Shown here: in pieces, positions 7,911 to 17,168 of the stretch
How the letters are laid out: each line of letters begins with the position of its first letter
How positions within the stretch are numbered: position 1 is the first letter of the stretch
Source: Paraktedonobacter sp964250225
Lineage (GTDB): Bacteria; Chloroflexota; Ktedonobacteria; Ktedonobacterales; Ktedonobacteraceae
Length of the DNA stretch: 64,000 bases
NCBI GenBank assembly: GCA_964250225.1
Contig: CAXUEY010000001.1
Location: 28,186-92,185 of the forward strand
Direction: 5' to 3'
The notes under the pieces: model-generated
Databases searched by the model: none
What the model was told of the DNA's origin: nothing
Seen by the model: only the letters and a program-made list of their open reading frames with translations
Made by a program: the position numbers and the translations under genes

Positions 7911-9371
7911 TCACAGGTGCGACTCAATGAGCGCATTAGAAATGAAATTCAGGCTGACAAACGTATCCCTCGTTTGCAGATCCTGTTTGACATACGCAAT
8001 GAACGAGCTAGAGAGTCCATCCGGGTTCTGGCTTGTGTACATGTGCTCAACTGCCCAGAAAGGGTAGCGCCCTTTTTCAATCAGCGGAGCTGAGGGAGCA
8101 TACTGGTTAATATTAAGAATGGTCACATTATTGCTGGCGAGGGCATCGCCAAGATCCGCATAACCAATCGCGCCTGGAGTGCGTGCAACTGTACTCACAA
8201 CATCTGACGACCTGTCCAGGACGTTCTGTGGAGGCGTGAGATCCGTTTGCCCCTGGAGCACATAGTGTTCAAAAGCAACACGCGTGCCAGAATTCCCGGC
8301 ACGCCCAAAAAATGTGATCGGTATGGAGGTGGCATTTGCATCTAGAGTGTTCCATGTATGAATTTTTCCACCATAGATCTCCTGAATCTGCTGGAGGTTC
8401 AGATTACTGACGTTGGCCTGTCTATTCACGATGAGCGCAAAGACAATCACTGCTACAGGGTGATCCAGCAGGTGTTTATCGGTTGGTGCGGCAATTTCGG
8501 AATTCGCAATTGACAAATTGCCAGTATCCAGATCCTGGAGACCGGTCCCGCTGGAACTCTCATTCACAGCGATTCTAGCCACCGGACAGTTGTTCAGGTA
8601 TCTTCCCGCTTCCGCATTAGCAGTGTGATAAAAAGAAGTGGAGCCGTCAACGGTGATCGAGCCAACGGCGCAGTTGTTATTAGTAAACGCGCCAACCAGT
8701 GAGATCGCCTTTGGAATCAACAATCCCAGCACAAAGGCGATGACTACGCCAGCAATTACCAGGCGCCTGGTGACCCGTGGCTGCGAGGACGAGTATTTTT
8801 TGATTGCCCCATCTTTAATCTGCCCGAACACTCTCATGGTGGTGCTTTCCCGGCTTTTAGCCATTACCAACACTTTGAGAAAGACAGTGTCGCGGGGATT
8901 GAGCAGCGGCGGCTTGAAGGTCATCGTCGTTTGCTCAGGCGCGTCAATTGAGAGCAGGTCTCTGAGATGGTGTGGCTGTAAGAAAGCCTGAGGCTCGGTT
9001 CTATGAATACCGCCGCGAATCAGTGGATGAGGGAAAGGAGGAGATGTAAAGGCAAAACTCAACTGGTTTGGATAATCTTCCGGGCTAATGGCCTGGTTGC
9101 CCGCGTTCTGCACTTTGATCATATACAAGCGTACATTGTTCACAGGCCGTCCATCCAGAAGCAGGGTTAGATTTTCACCGATATCGTTGTCCATATTAAT
9201 GACGGAGGAGTTCGAGACGACTTCGTAAGTTAACACTTTTCTGCGGCGATTTCTCACCGCTATCACGACCGTAAGGAGGATGGCCATCGTGGACAGAATC
9301 AACGAGCCTACACCAATCCAGAATTGCCAGATCGGGTCACCGAGGTCGGCAAAGATAAGAGCCGTGTGCAT
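7911..9371 (-). CDS. Membrane-anchored PstS-like substrate-binding domain protein
   Basis: A 486-residue two-part protein. The N-terminus holds a membrane span (FWIGVGSLILSTMAILLTVV) followed by basic RNRRRK, then a domain of about 150 residues of unknown type. A second span (LVIAGVVIAFVLGLLIPKAI) leads to a periplasmic-binding domain resembling phosphate-binding PstS: DGSTSF near its start, ESSSGTGLQDL, QIQEIYGGKIHTWN, GNSGTRVAFE and GAIGYADLG. No ABC permease genes are adjacent, so it may sense rather than import its ligand. The ATG at 9371 has AGGGAAG close by; an ATG at 9419 and a TTG at 9437 lack one. Confidence 0.75.
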   Translation of the reverse strand: MHTALIFADLGDPIWQFWIGVGSLILSTMAILLTVVIAVRNRRRKVLTYEVVSNSSVINMDNDIGENLTLLLDGRPVNNVRLYMIKVQNAGNQAISPEDYPNQLSFAFTSPPFPHPLIRGGIHRTEPQAFLQPHHLRDLLSIDAPEQTTMTFKPPLLNPRDTVFLKVLVMAKSRESTTMRVFGQIKDGAIKKYSSSQPRVTRRLVIAGVVIAFVLGLLIPKAISLVGAFTNNNCAVGSITVDGSTSFYHTANAEAGRYLNNCPVARIAVNESSSGTGLQDLDTGNLSIANSEIAAPTDKHLLDHPVAVIVFALIVNRQANVSNLNLQQIQEIYGGKIHTWNTLDANATSIPITFFGRAGNSGTRVAFEHYVLQGQTDLTPPQNVLDRSSDVVSTVARTPGAIGYADLGDALASNNVTILNINQYAPSAPLIEKGRYPFWAVEHMYTSQNPDGLSSSFIAYVKQDLQTRDTFVSLNFISNALIESHL

Positions 9372-9682
9372 ACAACTTCCCTGTGCTTTCTCAGAATATT
9401 TTTGTTCTGCTTCCCTCATGTACTGAGCGATATACAAGTTCCTGCACAGATTAGCTCTTTACAGGCTTATACTGACATCGGTACATTGAGCCAGCTTACA
9501 CTACGATCTATCATGCATACAAAAATACAGACATATACACTAGAATGCAAGGGTCTTACTCATATTTAACGAAAATATTACAATCACTTAATACTACAGC
9601 CTGGCCATAGGTTTATTTCTCCTTCTTATCGAGAAGGTTTGCTTGTTCAGCATAAAAAAATGCTGTACTGTGGCCTGGCCTG
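9372..9682. other. Intergenic region upstream of the PstS-like gene
   Basis: About 310 bp between two minus-strand genes. It is A/T-richer than its surroundings. A small hairpin (CAGCAT at 9648-9653 with ATGCTG at 9660-9665 around an A run) sits 18 bp after the sulfite-oxidase-family gene and may act as its terminator. No ORF with coding character was seen. Confidence 0.4.
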
Positions 9683-10771
9683 TTAAACAACACGAATATG
9701 CACGCGATGCCAGGCATTATTGGCATACCCCTTGAAATTCCAGAGGGGTTGCGCGTGTTCCGGCTGCGTTTTTCCGGTGGCATCCCAGGCGCGCACTGTC
9801 AGCATGCAAGCACCAACGGGTAGATCCAGCAAAGCCTCCCAGAAGCACCAGGCCCAGTGGTCCGTTTTTGCTGTGATGTTTGCTGGCGTCCAGGTCGCGC
9901 CGCCATCGATGGATAGCTCAACGCGCTTGATAGATTCCCCCTCGCCGGTAATCGCGTACCCCTGGACACTGGTTGGGCCGGCTTTACACGTTTCCTCCTC
10001 GCGAGGTGTGCAGATGACGGAGTTCAGGGCAATCTCTTCCAGAGTTTTACCCTGCGTCCAATCGGCGCGCTCTTCGGTAACATCGGGGGGGAAGGTTTTG
10101 TAATCGCGGGCCTGGAAATGATTGCTCGACGGCTCACCCTGGAGCGTGATCTCCTGCAACCACTTGACGCTCCTGGCACCTATATAGCCCGGAATAAGGA
10201 CGCGTAAGGGAAATCCATGCTCTGGCGTCAGGGGAGCGTCGTTCATCTCATACACCAGCAACACTTCTGGAGCGAGTGCTTTTTCCAGCCGAATCGAACT
10301 GCCGAAGTGAACTTTTTCGCCTTCTTCCTGCGCTTCATCCATTCCGCGAAACGCCACATAGCGAGCGTCCGTGCCAATGCCTGCCGCCTGCAAAACGTCG
10401 CTGAGGCGTACCCCGCGCCAACTGGCTGTGCTAATAGGGTCAGGACCCCAGATGACTTTACCTGGAATAGAGTGAATAGCCGCCAGTTCATCGCGCCTGC
10501 TCCCAGCACATACTAGCGTGGCCGTAAGCTTGTGCTGAGCAAAGCGAGTCAAGAGGTCAGCGTAGGAGAGTTCCAGTGGCTGCTGAACCATACCGTTGAC
10601 GATCAGGCGATACGTTTCGCGTTGTAGTCTCGGAAGAGAACCATGTGTGCGGATAAAAAAATGATCCTGGGGCGTGAAAAAAGAACGCCGCACCAGTTCG
10701 AGCGGCGTCCCTGCATTCAATGGCGCTTCTTGATAGACTGTCAGATGGGAATGTTTTGCATGCGTAAGCAT
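9683..10771 (-). CDS. Sulfite oxidase-family molybdopterin oxidoreductase
   Basis: The 362-residue enzyme has both domains of the sulfite oxidase family: an N-terminal molybdopterin-binding domain (FFIRTHGSLP, TATLVCAGSRR with the Mo-ligand Cys at 88, SWRGVRLSDVL, HGFPLRVLIPGYIGARSVKWL) and a C-terminal dimerisation domain with an Ig-like fold (GESIKRVELSIDGGATW, VRAWDATGKTQPEH). There is no Tat signal and no heme domain, so it resembles cytoplasmic or peripheral YedY/SorA-like members. It probably oxidises sulfite or reduces an S/N-oxide; the electron partner is not adjacent. The ATG at 10771 has an AGAGGAAAGG purine stretch upstream. Confidence 0.87.
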   Translation of the reverse strand: MLTHAKHSHLTVYQEAPLNAGTPLELVRRSFFTPQDHFFIRTHGSLPRLQRETYRLIVNGMVQQPLELSYADLLTRFAQHKLTATLVCAGSRRDELAAIHSIPGKVIWGPDPISTASWRGVRLSDVLQAAGIGTDARYVAFRGMDEAQEEGEKVHFGSSIRLEKALAPEVLLVYEMNDAPLTPEHGFPLRVLIPGYIGARSVKWLQEITLQGEPSSNHFQARDYKTFPPDVTEERADWTQGKTLEEIALNSVICTPREEETCKAGPTSVQGYAITGEGESIKRVELSIDGGATWTPANITAKTDHWAWCFWEALLDLPVGACMLTVRAWDATGKTQPEHAQPLWNFKGYANNAWHRVHIRVV

Positions 10772-10845
10772 AGATCTCTACCTTTCCTCTACTCGCTCCC
10801 TCAAAATACAAGCATCCTCTCCTATCTATCATAGACCCCACTGCT

Positions 10846-13800
10846 TTATCCGCTAATCTCATCTGCTTCGACCTGCTCCAGTAGGAGCGACCAGCCGGTC
10901 TCTTGTATGAAACGCCGCAGCATCTCCTGGTACTCCTGCTCGTTGGGCAGGCTGGTTGCGCTCAGGCGGAGAGTACGCGTCTCGTGAAGCAGCGTTTTTT
11001 TACCGGTCAGACCAATCTGTTCCGGCAAGAGGCGGCGGGCTGCTTCGAGCAGGGCTTTCTGATGTACGTGGGGATGCAGGTAGATGCGCCAGCCGACCTC
11101 TTCCTCCAGACTGCTGAGCAGAGCGGCGTAGCGTTCTCTGGCGATGTCGGGAAAGTGAAAGTGCAGCCAGAAAATTTTGAGCCGCGTATCGATGCCGACG
11201 CGAGAGAGTTCCAGCGCGCCGCTAAAGGCTGCGGTGATATGTGCCAGCGCCTCGCTCTGGGCCATACGCGGGGGCTGTTCAAGCTCCGCGCGCGAACCTG
11301 GCACGGTGATCGTGAGCTGCCAGCCGGTCTCTTCAGTAAAATGCTCCTGCGCCGCTAACACCGCTTCCTGAGGAGCCGCGCCTTTACACTGGAGAAGTAA
11401 AGCCTGTTGCGCGTGATAGATGGAGGGCGCGCCTGCTGGTATGAGACCGTCGGGCAAGACGTGCCGGGCCATCTCTGCCAGCGCCTCCTGGTGAACGCCA
11501 TCCTGCACCTGTACCTGCCAACCGGTCTGGGATTCGATTTCGGCGAAGAGCTCGCTATAACGCTGGCGCGCAACCTCCGGGAAATGGAAACGCGCGTGAA
11601 GGATGTTGCGACCCGGTTCCGCGCCAACTTTGACATAGCCAGCCTGACCACGCAGCAGACGTTGCGCGGCCTGGATCGCGCCATGCTGATCCATCAGAAT
11701 GTGCGTGGGCGCCGCCGGTTGAGATAGGGGTCGCTTCCCATTGGTGGCGTGGGCAGCCTGAATCTCCAATTCTAGCTGCCAGCCGGTTTCGCTGCTAAAG
11801 CGCTCTTGCGCCTCCGCAACCTCATCTGGAGTGGCCACACCCAGACATTTGATCTGGATCATCTGATTGCCGTGATAGATCGAGGGGAAGCTGCGTTCGC
11901 TGAGTCCAGAGGGGAGGGCCAGACGCGCCACACGGACCAGTTCGCCCTGGTGCGGCTGGGGGGCGAGATTGACCTGCACGCCAGCCTCCTCGCCAATAGT
12001 CTCAAGTTGCGCGGCGTAGCGTGTGCGCGCGATATCTGGAAAATGGAAGGCCAGCGTGATCTCGCCGCTGTCCGGGTCGATACTGCGCCGGTAGAGGTCG
12101 GGCGCGTCGGCCAGGTGTTTGATGATGATCTCCTGGAGCCAGTTCTGATCGGGACGCGGCAACTCTTCCGGCTCGGCCAGCATCTCGCTCCATTCGGGCG
12201 CGAGACTATAGAGCGCCAGGCCCTCACCCTCCATCAAGGTGCGCTGCTGCATAAAGATCAGCGGGTTTTTCGCGAGGATTTTTGCCACGGCCAGACGATC
12301 TTCCAACGCGTGGGTGGAAACGTCGGCAAGCTGACACAGTTCGCTTAAGGTATAGGCGGCGGTCTCCTGGCACAGAGTGGCCAGAGTGTGCGCGGAGAGG
12401 CGGCGGCGCAGACGACGCGCGGTCTTCACCAGACCGTCCAGCCCATCGGACGCGCCGAAACGCCCATCAAGCATCTCGTCTGTAGGTTCGCCCAGGACAT
12501 CCAAAATCGCGGAGAAAGGATAACGCGTGCGCACAAAATCGACGCCACGCGGATGTTGCACGCGAATGCGTCCTCCCGGCTCGATGCCCTGGCAGAGCAC
12601 TGGCTTGGTGCTGCCGGGGCTGATCTCAATCAGCAGGATCTTACCCACCAGGTCGCTTAAAAAGTCGCCTGTGGACTCCTCAGCCTGCCCGCGCACCCGG
12701 TAGGCTTCCTCTAAGGCCTGCTGACGAATGAAGTAGCGCTGCTCATAGTCGCTCTCCAACAGTTCCAGAATGGCGGCGGTGGTCTGTTCGTTGGCCTCAC
12801 CATACCAGGTCGCGGCCAGTTCGCGAGCGGTGACGATGCGCAGAGACGGCACTTCGCTCACAACCTGCCAGAGATCAGGCAGGTCTTCTGACAGCAACTC
12901 ACGTCCCTCGCCGATCCCTGTGGGCAGTGTGGGGAGCGTCTGGGCCGGGGTCGCCTTGCGCGCGCCACTCTTGCTGGTCTGCGGCGTGATGCTCTCGCCA
13001 TTTTCGGGCAGCAAGACCTCCGTTTCAGTCAGCAGGCGGCGCAGGGCTGCTCTGGCCTCTGCATCGCCGTGGACCAGCGCAACTTTACGCGGCTTGAGGG
13101 CGGCGGCATACGCGGCAAGCTCGCCACCATCCGCGTGCGCGCTTAGACTGTATTTCGCCACGTGACAGCGCACCGGGACCGTCGTGCCATCGAGGTCGAG
13201 CGTGCTATTCTTCTGCTCGGCGAGGTCCAGCAAACGTCTGCCCGGCGCTTCCTCGTCCTGGTAGCCAGTGATGAGAATAGAGGCGTTCTCCTGAGATGCC
13301 AGGCGTTGAGCGTACCAGACGCTCGGCCCGCCGGTCAGCATGCCCGAACTACTGAGGATACAGGCGGGCGGACCAGCCAGGATGCGTTCGCGCTCGCGTT
13401 CATCGCGCACAAACGCGACATTACGCCCAGTAAAGGGCAGGTAGCCCTTGCGGATCTGGCGTTGCAGGACGGGGGGCAGTGCTTCTGGCAGCAGCAAATA
13501 GGTGGAGCAGACGCGCCGCACCAGCCCATCGACATAGATGGGGAATTCAGGGATCTGACCTTTCTCTTGCGCAGCCTGCAAAACCAGTAGTAACTCCTGG
13601 CCGCGTCCCAGACCAAAGCAGGGGATGAGTGTATGGCCCCCGCGCGCGATACTCTCGGCCACCGCCTGAGACAGGCGCAGCTCTTCACCCTGGCGATTGG
13701 GATGCAGGCGCGAGCCATAAGTCGATTCCAGCACCAGCAGATCGCAGCGTTCCACCAGCGGTGGCAACGCGCCCAGCACAGTACGCTGGGGTGTGCTGCT

Positions 13801-14322
13801 AATATCGCCGGAGACAACGAGCGTGCCATCGGAGCCGCTAAAACTGAAACTGACCGCCCCGGCGATATGACCGGCCCGGCTGGCATGAATGTTCACGCCC
13901 GGCACCTGGGGCAGCGTCAACGTCTCCCCAACGGGCAACGGACGGAGCTGGTTGAGCATGCTGGAGACAAGTTCTGGCGGATAGAGCGGGATCTCCATCT
14001 CTTCTGTGGCGCGGCGATTCATAATACGCAGCGCGTCGGCCAGCATCACCTCCATCAGCAGGCCAGTCGCGCGTGAGGCAAAGATAGGCGTCGCGGGAAA
14101 CGCCTGATGCACCAGGGGCAGTGCGCCAATGTGGTCGGCGTGCGCGTGCGTAACAAAGATCGCGCGCACATCCTTGCCCTCCAGCAGAGCCAGGTCGGGC
14201 AGGGGATCACTTTTGCGATCCACACGCACGCCCGCGTCCACAACTATCCATTGTCCAGCGATCTCTATAGCTACGCACGAGGCGCCAACGCCGCTGGCAC
14301 CGCCGACAAAAATAACCTGCAT
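10846..14322 (-). CDS. Beta-CASP metallo-beta-lactamase (RNase J/CPSF-like) with triplicated C-terminal domain
   Basis: A 1158-residue protein. Residues 1-460 form a metallo-beta-lactamase plus beta-CASP nuclease: zinc motif HAHADH at 59-64, later RAGHIAGAV, GDIS, an ESTYGSRLHP motif and SAHADGGEL, the pattern of CPSF-73/RNase J-type exo- or endoribonucleases. A middle part (about 460-750) is helical and unassigned. The rest consists of three repeats (about 753-904, 905-1045, 1046-1158), each with HFP(D/E)(I/V)AR.RY, a VGW/TGW strand, a histidine-containing VHQ helix and a final ETGW(Q/S)L. The ATG at 14322 follows AAGAAGGAG, so the 36 codons upstream are excluded. The role of the repeats is unknown; RNA or partner binding is possible. 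Confidence 0.85.
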   Translation of the reverse strand: MQVIFVGGASGVGASCVAIEIAGQWIVVDAGVRVDRKSDPLPDLALLEGKDVRAIFVTHAHADHIGALPLVHQAFPATPIFASRATGLLMEVMLADALRIMNRRATEEMEIPLYPPELVSSMLNQLRPLPVGETLTLPQVPGVNIHASRAGHIAGAVSFSFSGSDGTLVVSGDISSTPQRTVLGALPPLVERCDLLVLESTYGSRLHPNRQGEELRLSQAVAESIARGGHTLIPCFGLGRGQELLLVLQAAQEKGQIPEFPIYVDGLVRRVCSTYLLLPEALPPVLQRQIRKGYLPFTGRNVAFVRDERERERILAGPPACILSSSGMLTGGPSVWYAQRLASQENASILITGYQDEEAPGRRLLDLAEQKNSTLDLDGTTVPVRCHVAKYSLSAHADGGELAAYAAALKPRKVALVHGDAEARAALRRLLTETEVLLPENGESITPQTSKSGARKATPAQTLPTLPTGIGEGRELLSEDLPDLWQVVSEVPSLRIVTARELAATWYGEANEQTTAAILELLESDYEQRYFIRQQALEEAYRVRGQAEESTGDFLSDLVGKILLIEISPGSTKPVLCQGIEPGGRIRVQHPRGVDFVRTRYPFSAILDVLGEPTDEMLDGRFGASDGLDGLVKTARRLRRRLSAHTLATLCQETAAYTLSELCQLADVSTHALEDRLAVAKILAKNPLIFMQQRTLMEGEGLALYSLAPEWSEMLAEPEELPRPDQNWLQEIIIKHLADAPDLYRRSIDPDSGEITLAFHFPDIARTRYAAQLETIGEEAGVQVNLAPQPHQGELVRVARLALPSGLSERSFPSIYHGNQMIQIKCLGVATPDEVAEAQERFSSETGWQLELEIQAAHATNGKRPLSQPAAPTHILMDQHGAIQAAQRLLRGQAGYVKVGAEPGRNILHARFHFPEVARQRYSELFAEIESQTGWQVQVQDGVHQEALAEMARHVLPDGLIPAGAPSIYHAQQALLLQCKGAAPQEAVLAAQEHFTEETGWQLTITVPGSRAELEQPPRMAQSEALAHITAAFSGALELSRVGIDTRLKIFWLHFHFPDIARERYAALLSSLEEEVGWRIYLHPHVHQKALLEAARRLLPEQIGLTGKKTLLHETRTLRLSATSLPNEQEYQEMLRRFIQETGWSLLLEQVEADEISG

Positions 14323-14877
14323 GATATGGCAACTCCTTCTTACTGTTCCGCGCCGGGGAGACCGGTTTTTAAAGTGGGTTTTTATTTTAAAAAAAAAAAA
14401 TACATGATTCGCACCTCTGGCGCGAAGCACTCNNNNNNNNNNTATTTTTTTTTCTCGTTGATTTTAATTTTTAAAAATATCGCACTTTTCAAAAGCTCTT
14501 CTGATTGCCACTATAGGATGCTTTTTCTCCCACGGAAAGATCCAGAAGAGAGGGGCAGTGCCAGATCCGCAAACTTCCCAAAGGGAACCAGAGGCATGTT
14601 ATCAGGAGCATTGCTAGCGCGCCAATTGTACCAGGCTACTGCTCAGCATACTTGACATTTTTCGTGGGGCGTAGGACAATCAATGCCAGTGCGTGCAAAA
14701 TGCTGCAAAATTGTGGCCTGGTTCATAGCTTGCGTGCCACATCATCATTCATACTCTCTTAAGAGGCAAAATCAGCGACATTGAAAAAGTCGCCACATGC
14801 ACATCGTTGTGCGCATTATACAGGCGTTTTCACCACACAAGCTGTGGGAAGACACGTTGAAAGACAGAGGCGCTCTT
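14323..14877. other. Divergent intergenic region with 10-N gap (14433-14442)
   Basis: About 555 bp between the nuclease gene (-) and the kinase gene (+). Next to the gap lie A and T homopolymers, again suggesting poor contig ends. After the gap the sequence is A/T-rich. TTGACA occurs at 14652-14657, but no good -10 follows at the right distance. No gene is supported. Confidence 0.5.
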
Positions 14878-16716
14878 ATGCAAATGGAAACGCTGCCATC
14901 AGGTACTATTCTGCACGGACGCTACCGCATTGAACGAGCCCTGGGCAGCGGAGGCTTCGGACATGTGTATCTGTCCGTTGATCTGCAAACTAATACGCAA
15001 TTCGCGATTAAAGAATATCTGGTCACTGGAACTAGCGGCAAGGCCCAACTGGAGCACGAGGCCCAGGTGTTGAACCAGATCCATCATCCCAATCTGCCGG
15101 CCTATCTGGCGGCGTTCGATGAGCGCGGCCATTACTATGTGGTGCTCGGCTATATCGAGGGCAACGACCTGACCGATTACATCCGCGTGGTGCGCCAGAA
15201 AAACGAGGTCATTCCCATCGCGCGTTTGATGGACTGGGTGCTCTCGATTTGCGACGCGGTGGCTTTTCTGCACAGTCAGCACCCGCCGATCATCCATCGC
15301 GATATCAAGCCCGATAACATTCGCATCATGCCCAACGGCACTGCGATGCTGGTGGATCTGGGCAACGCGAAAACAGCCGCCGATGGCGCACGCACGCTCT
15401 TCTTTATTCGTCACCAGGGCACGCCCGGCTACGCGCCCCTGGAGCAGTATCCCGGCGGGACCGGCACCGATGAACGCTCCGATATTTACGCGCTGGGGGG
15501 CACACTCTATTTCGCGCTGACCGCTCAGGAACCACCCAGCGTCTCTGCTCGCAACCAGGCAGTGCAACAAAACCAGTCAGATCTACCCAGCCTGCAAGAG
15601 CGGCTGGCGCAAAATCCACCCGATGTGCCGCAAGAACAGAAGCAGTTTCGCCTGGGTGTCTCCAAACCCGCGAAGCCCGCGCCGCGCCATTCACGTCACC
15701 TGGCGCAACTGAGCACGCTTCCTCCTGAGTTGCTCCAGAAACTGGATGCAGTCATTCGCCGCGCAATGGCGATGAGGCCGCAGGACCGCTATCAGTCTGT
15801 GGCAGACCTGAGCCGGGACTTGAAAAGCGTTTTAAAAGCCCTGCCAGCCTCGACGATACCCGTGGTCGTAAAAGGGCGCCAGATCGATATTCACAGCACA
15901 CAACCGGACCTGCCAATGCTTTATGAGGCGCTGCAAACGGTCCCGGATGCATCCCAGGCCGCGCCCGTTCCAGCCTCGCCGACTCCAGGGCAGAGCACTC
16001 CACCGGTCTCGCCAATGTCCGCGCAGACACGTGGCCTGCGTTGCCCGCATTGTGGCGCGGAATTGACGCGACTGGCTCCTTACTGTCCACAGTGCGGCGG
16101 TCCTTTGCCAACGCCACCCCAGCCTGGACAACCCCAAAAACCGTCGGGCACACAGCATCCTGCTCAGAGTGTACCTCAAACGCCTGGAAACCAGGATATT
16201 TCGGATGTGGCAACGCAACTGGTCCCGCCGCGACTCTCACCGCGTGATCCATCCAGGCAAGCATCTCGTCAGCCTGAGCCACGCTCCACGTCCGCTTCTA
16301 CACCACCCGCGCTTATGCAGGCACATCAACAGATGGTGAAAACGCCTTCGCAATCGATGCCAGCCATTGCGCGGGTGAGCACGCCCGCCACAACACCTAT
16401 GCGCGTTCCTCAACCAGTTGCGCATACCAGAGCCAAACCATTTATGTCCACAGCCCCAACTCCAACGCCAATTCCAGCATCAGGGCCGGGCCAGATGCCA
16501 GTTTCTCCCAGTCCAGATTCCCTGGCACTTCCAGACAATCGCCAGGACCGCCAGCGCAAGATCCTGATTAGCCTGACTATAGCGATCATCGCGGCGCTGA
16601 TTGTGGTACTTCTCCTGCTGGTCTTTCTGAATGGCCGCCATCGCCTGGCTTCCCACATCGAGATGCACACTGTGTTTCTCACCGCACAGGGGCGTATGAC
16701 GCAAGCTCTTACATAA
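14878..16716 (+). CDS. Transmembrane Ser/Thr protein kinase with zinc ribbon
   Basis: A 612-residue PknB-type kinase. The catalytic domain is complete: GSGGFG at 23-28, ATP lysine 45 (AIKEYL), HRDIKPDN at 140-147, metal-binding DLG at 160-162 (DLG instead of DFG) and TPGYAPLEQY in the activation/P+1 region. A cytoplasmic zinc ribbon (CPHC and CPQC, about 387-412) follows, then a long Pro/Ser/Thr-rich linker, one membrane span (about 560-586) and a short outer tail of about 25 residues with no sensor domain. ATG 14878 has AGAGG eight bases upstream; ATG 14797 lacks one. Substrates are unknown. The minus-strand zinc-ribbon and PKD genes nearby share its architecture. Confidence 0.9.
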   Translation: MQMETLPSGTILHGRYRIERALGSGGFGHVYLSVDLQTNTQFAIKEYLVTGTSGKAQLEHEAQVLNQIHHPNLPAYLAAFDERGHYYVVLGYIEGNDLTDYIRVVRQKNEVIPIARLMDWVLSICDAVAFLHSQHPPIIHRDIKPDNIRIMPNGTAMLVDLGNAKTAADGARTLFFIRHQGTPGYAPLEQYPGGTGTDERSDIYALGGTLYFALTAQEPPSVSARNQAVQQNQSDLPSLQERLAQNPPDVPQEQKQFRLGVSKPAKPAPRHSRHLAQLSTLPPELLQKLDAVIRRAMAMRPQDRYQSVADLSRDLKSVLKALPASTIPVVVKGRQIDIHSTQPDLPMLYEALQTVPDASQAAPVPASPTPGQSTPPVSPMSAQTRGLRCPHCGAELTRLAPYCPQCGGPLPTPPQPGQPQKPSGTQHPAQSVPQTPGNQDISDVATQLVPPRLSPRDPSRQASRQPEPRSTSASTPPALMQAHQQMVKTPSQSMPAIARVSTPATTPMRVPQPVAHTRAKPFMSTAPTPTPIPASGPGQMPVSPSPDSLALPDNRQDRQRKILISLTIAIIAALIVVLLLLVFLNGRHRLASHIEMHTVFLTAQGRMTQALT

Positions 16717-16787
16717 TTGCTAAAATGGTGCTACTCTGCTGCAAGCAACCAGCGTCGATGGCGCCAGACAACATTCAGTAGGATAAG

Positions 16788-17135
16788 CTAATCCGAGATG
16801 AGGCTTGCTCCCGCATCATCAATGCCTTCTGTTTTGAGCCAGGTGAAGAGGAAATGCCGCCATTTATTCGGAACCTCTGGAAGCCTGACCTTTTTCCGAG
16901 GAACTTCAATGCCCTTACTTGTGCGAACGGCACGAGTTTTCTTCGCCTTTTGCAAACGTTTGCAACGGGCATAAAAGCGGCGTCGCATGTATCGAAGATA
17001 TCGCCCATTGCCGAAGAACTGCGTTCCCTTGCCTGCAACGTATATTAACGCCGGCGCTGACAAGGGTGAATCTGCCATGTACACGTGTCCTTCCTGGGTA
17101 AAAGTGCTCTGCTTTGTGCGCTGCGCTCCCAGCAA
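16788..17135 (-). pseudogene. Degenerate IS200/IS605 TnpB fragment
   Basis: One minus-strand frame encodes GKGTQFFGNGRYLRYMRRRF followed by an ARCKRLQKAKKTRAVR stretch. This is the arginine/lysine-rich bridge-helix-like part between RuvC-I and RuvC-II of TnpB (OrfB_IS605): basic helix, then LQKxxTxxAxR, then an SxxxE position. Neither the catalytic motifs nor the zinc finger is present, and the downstream residues no longer resemble the family. It is therefore a relic, not a working nuclease. It lies between the kinase gene and the end of the PKD gene. The assignment rests on motif similarity alone. Confidence 0.45.
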
Positions 17136-17168
17136 TCACAATATCACAAAGCAGAGCAAACAGAGCCG

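Noticed and set aside
14652..14690. Promoter for the Ser/Thr kinase gene
   Set aside because: TTGACA is present, but no acceptable -10 hexamer follows at 16-19 bp.
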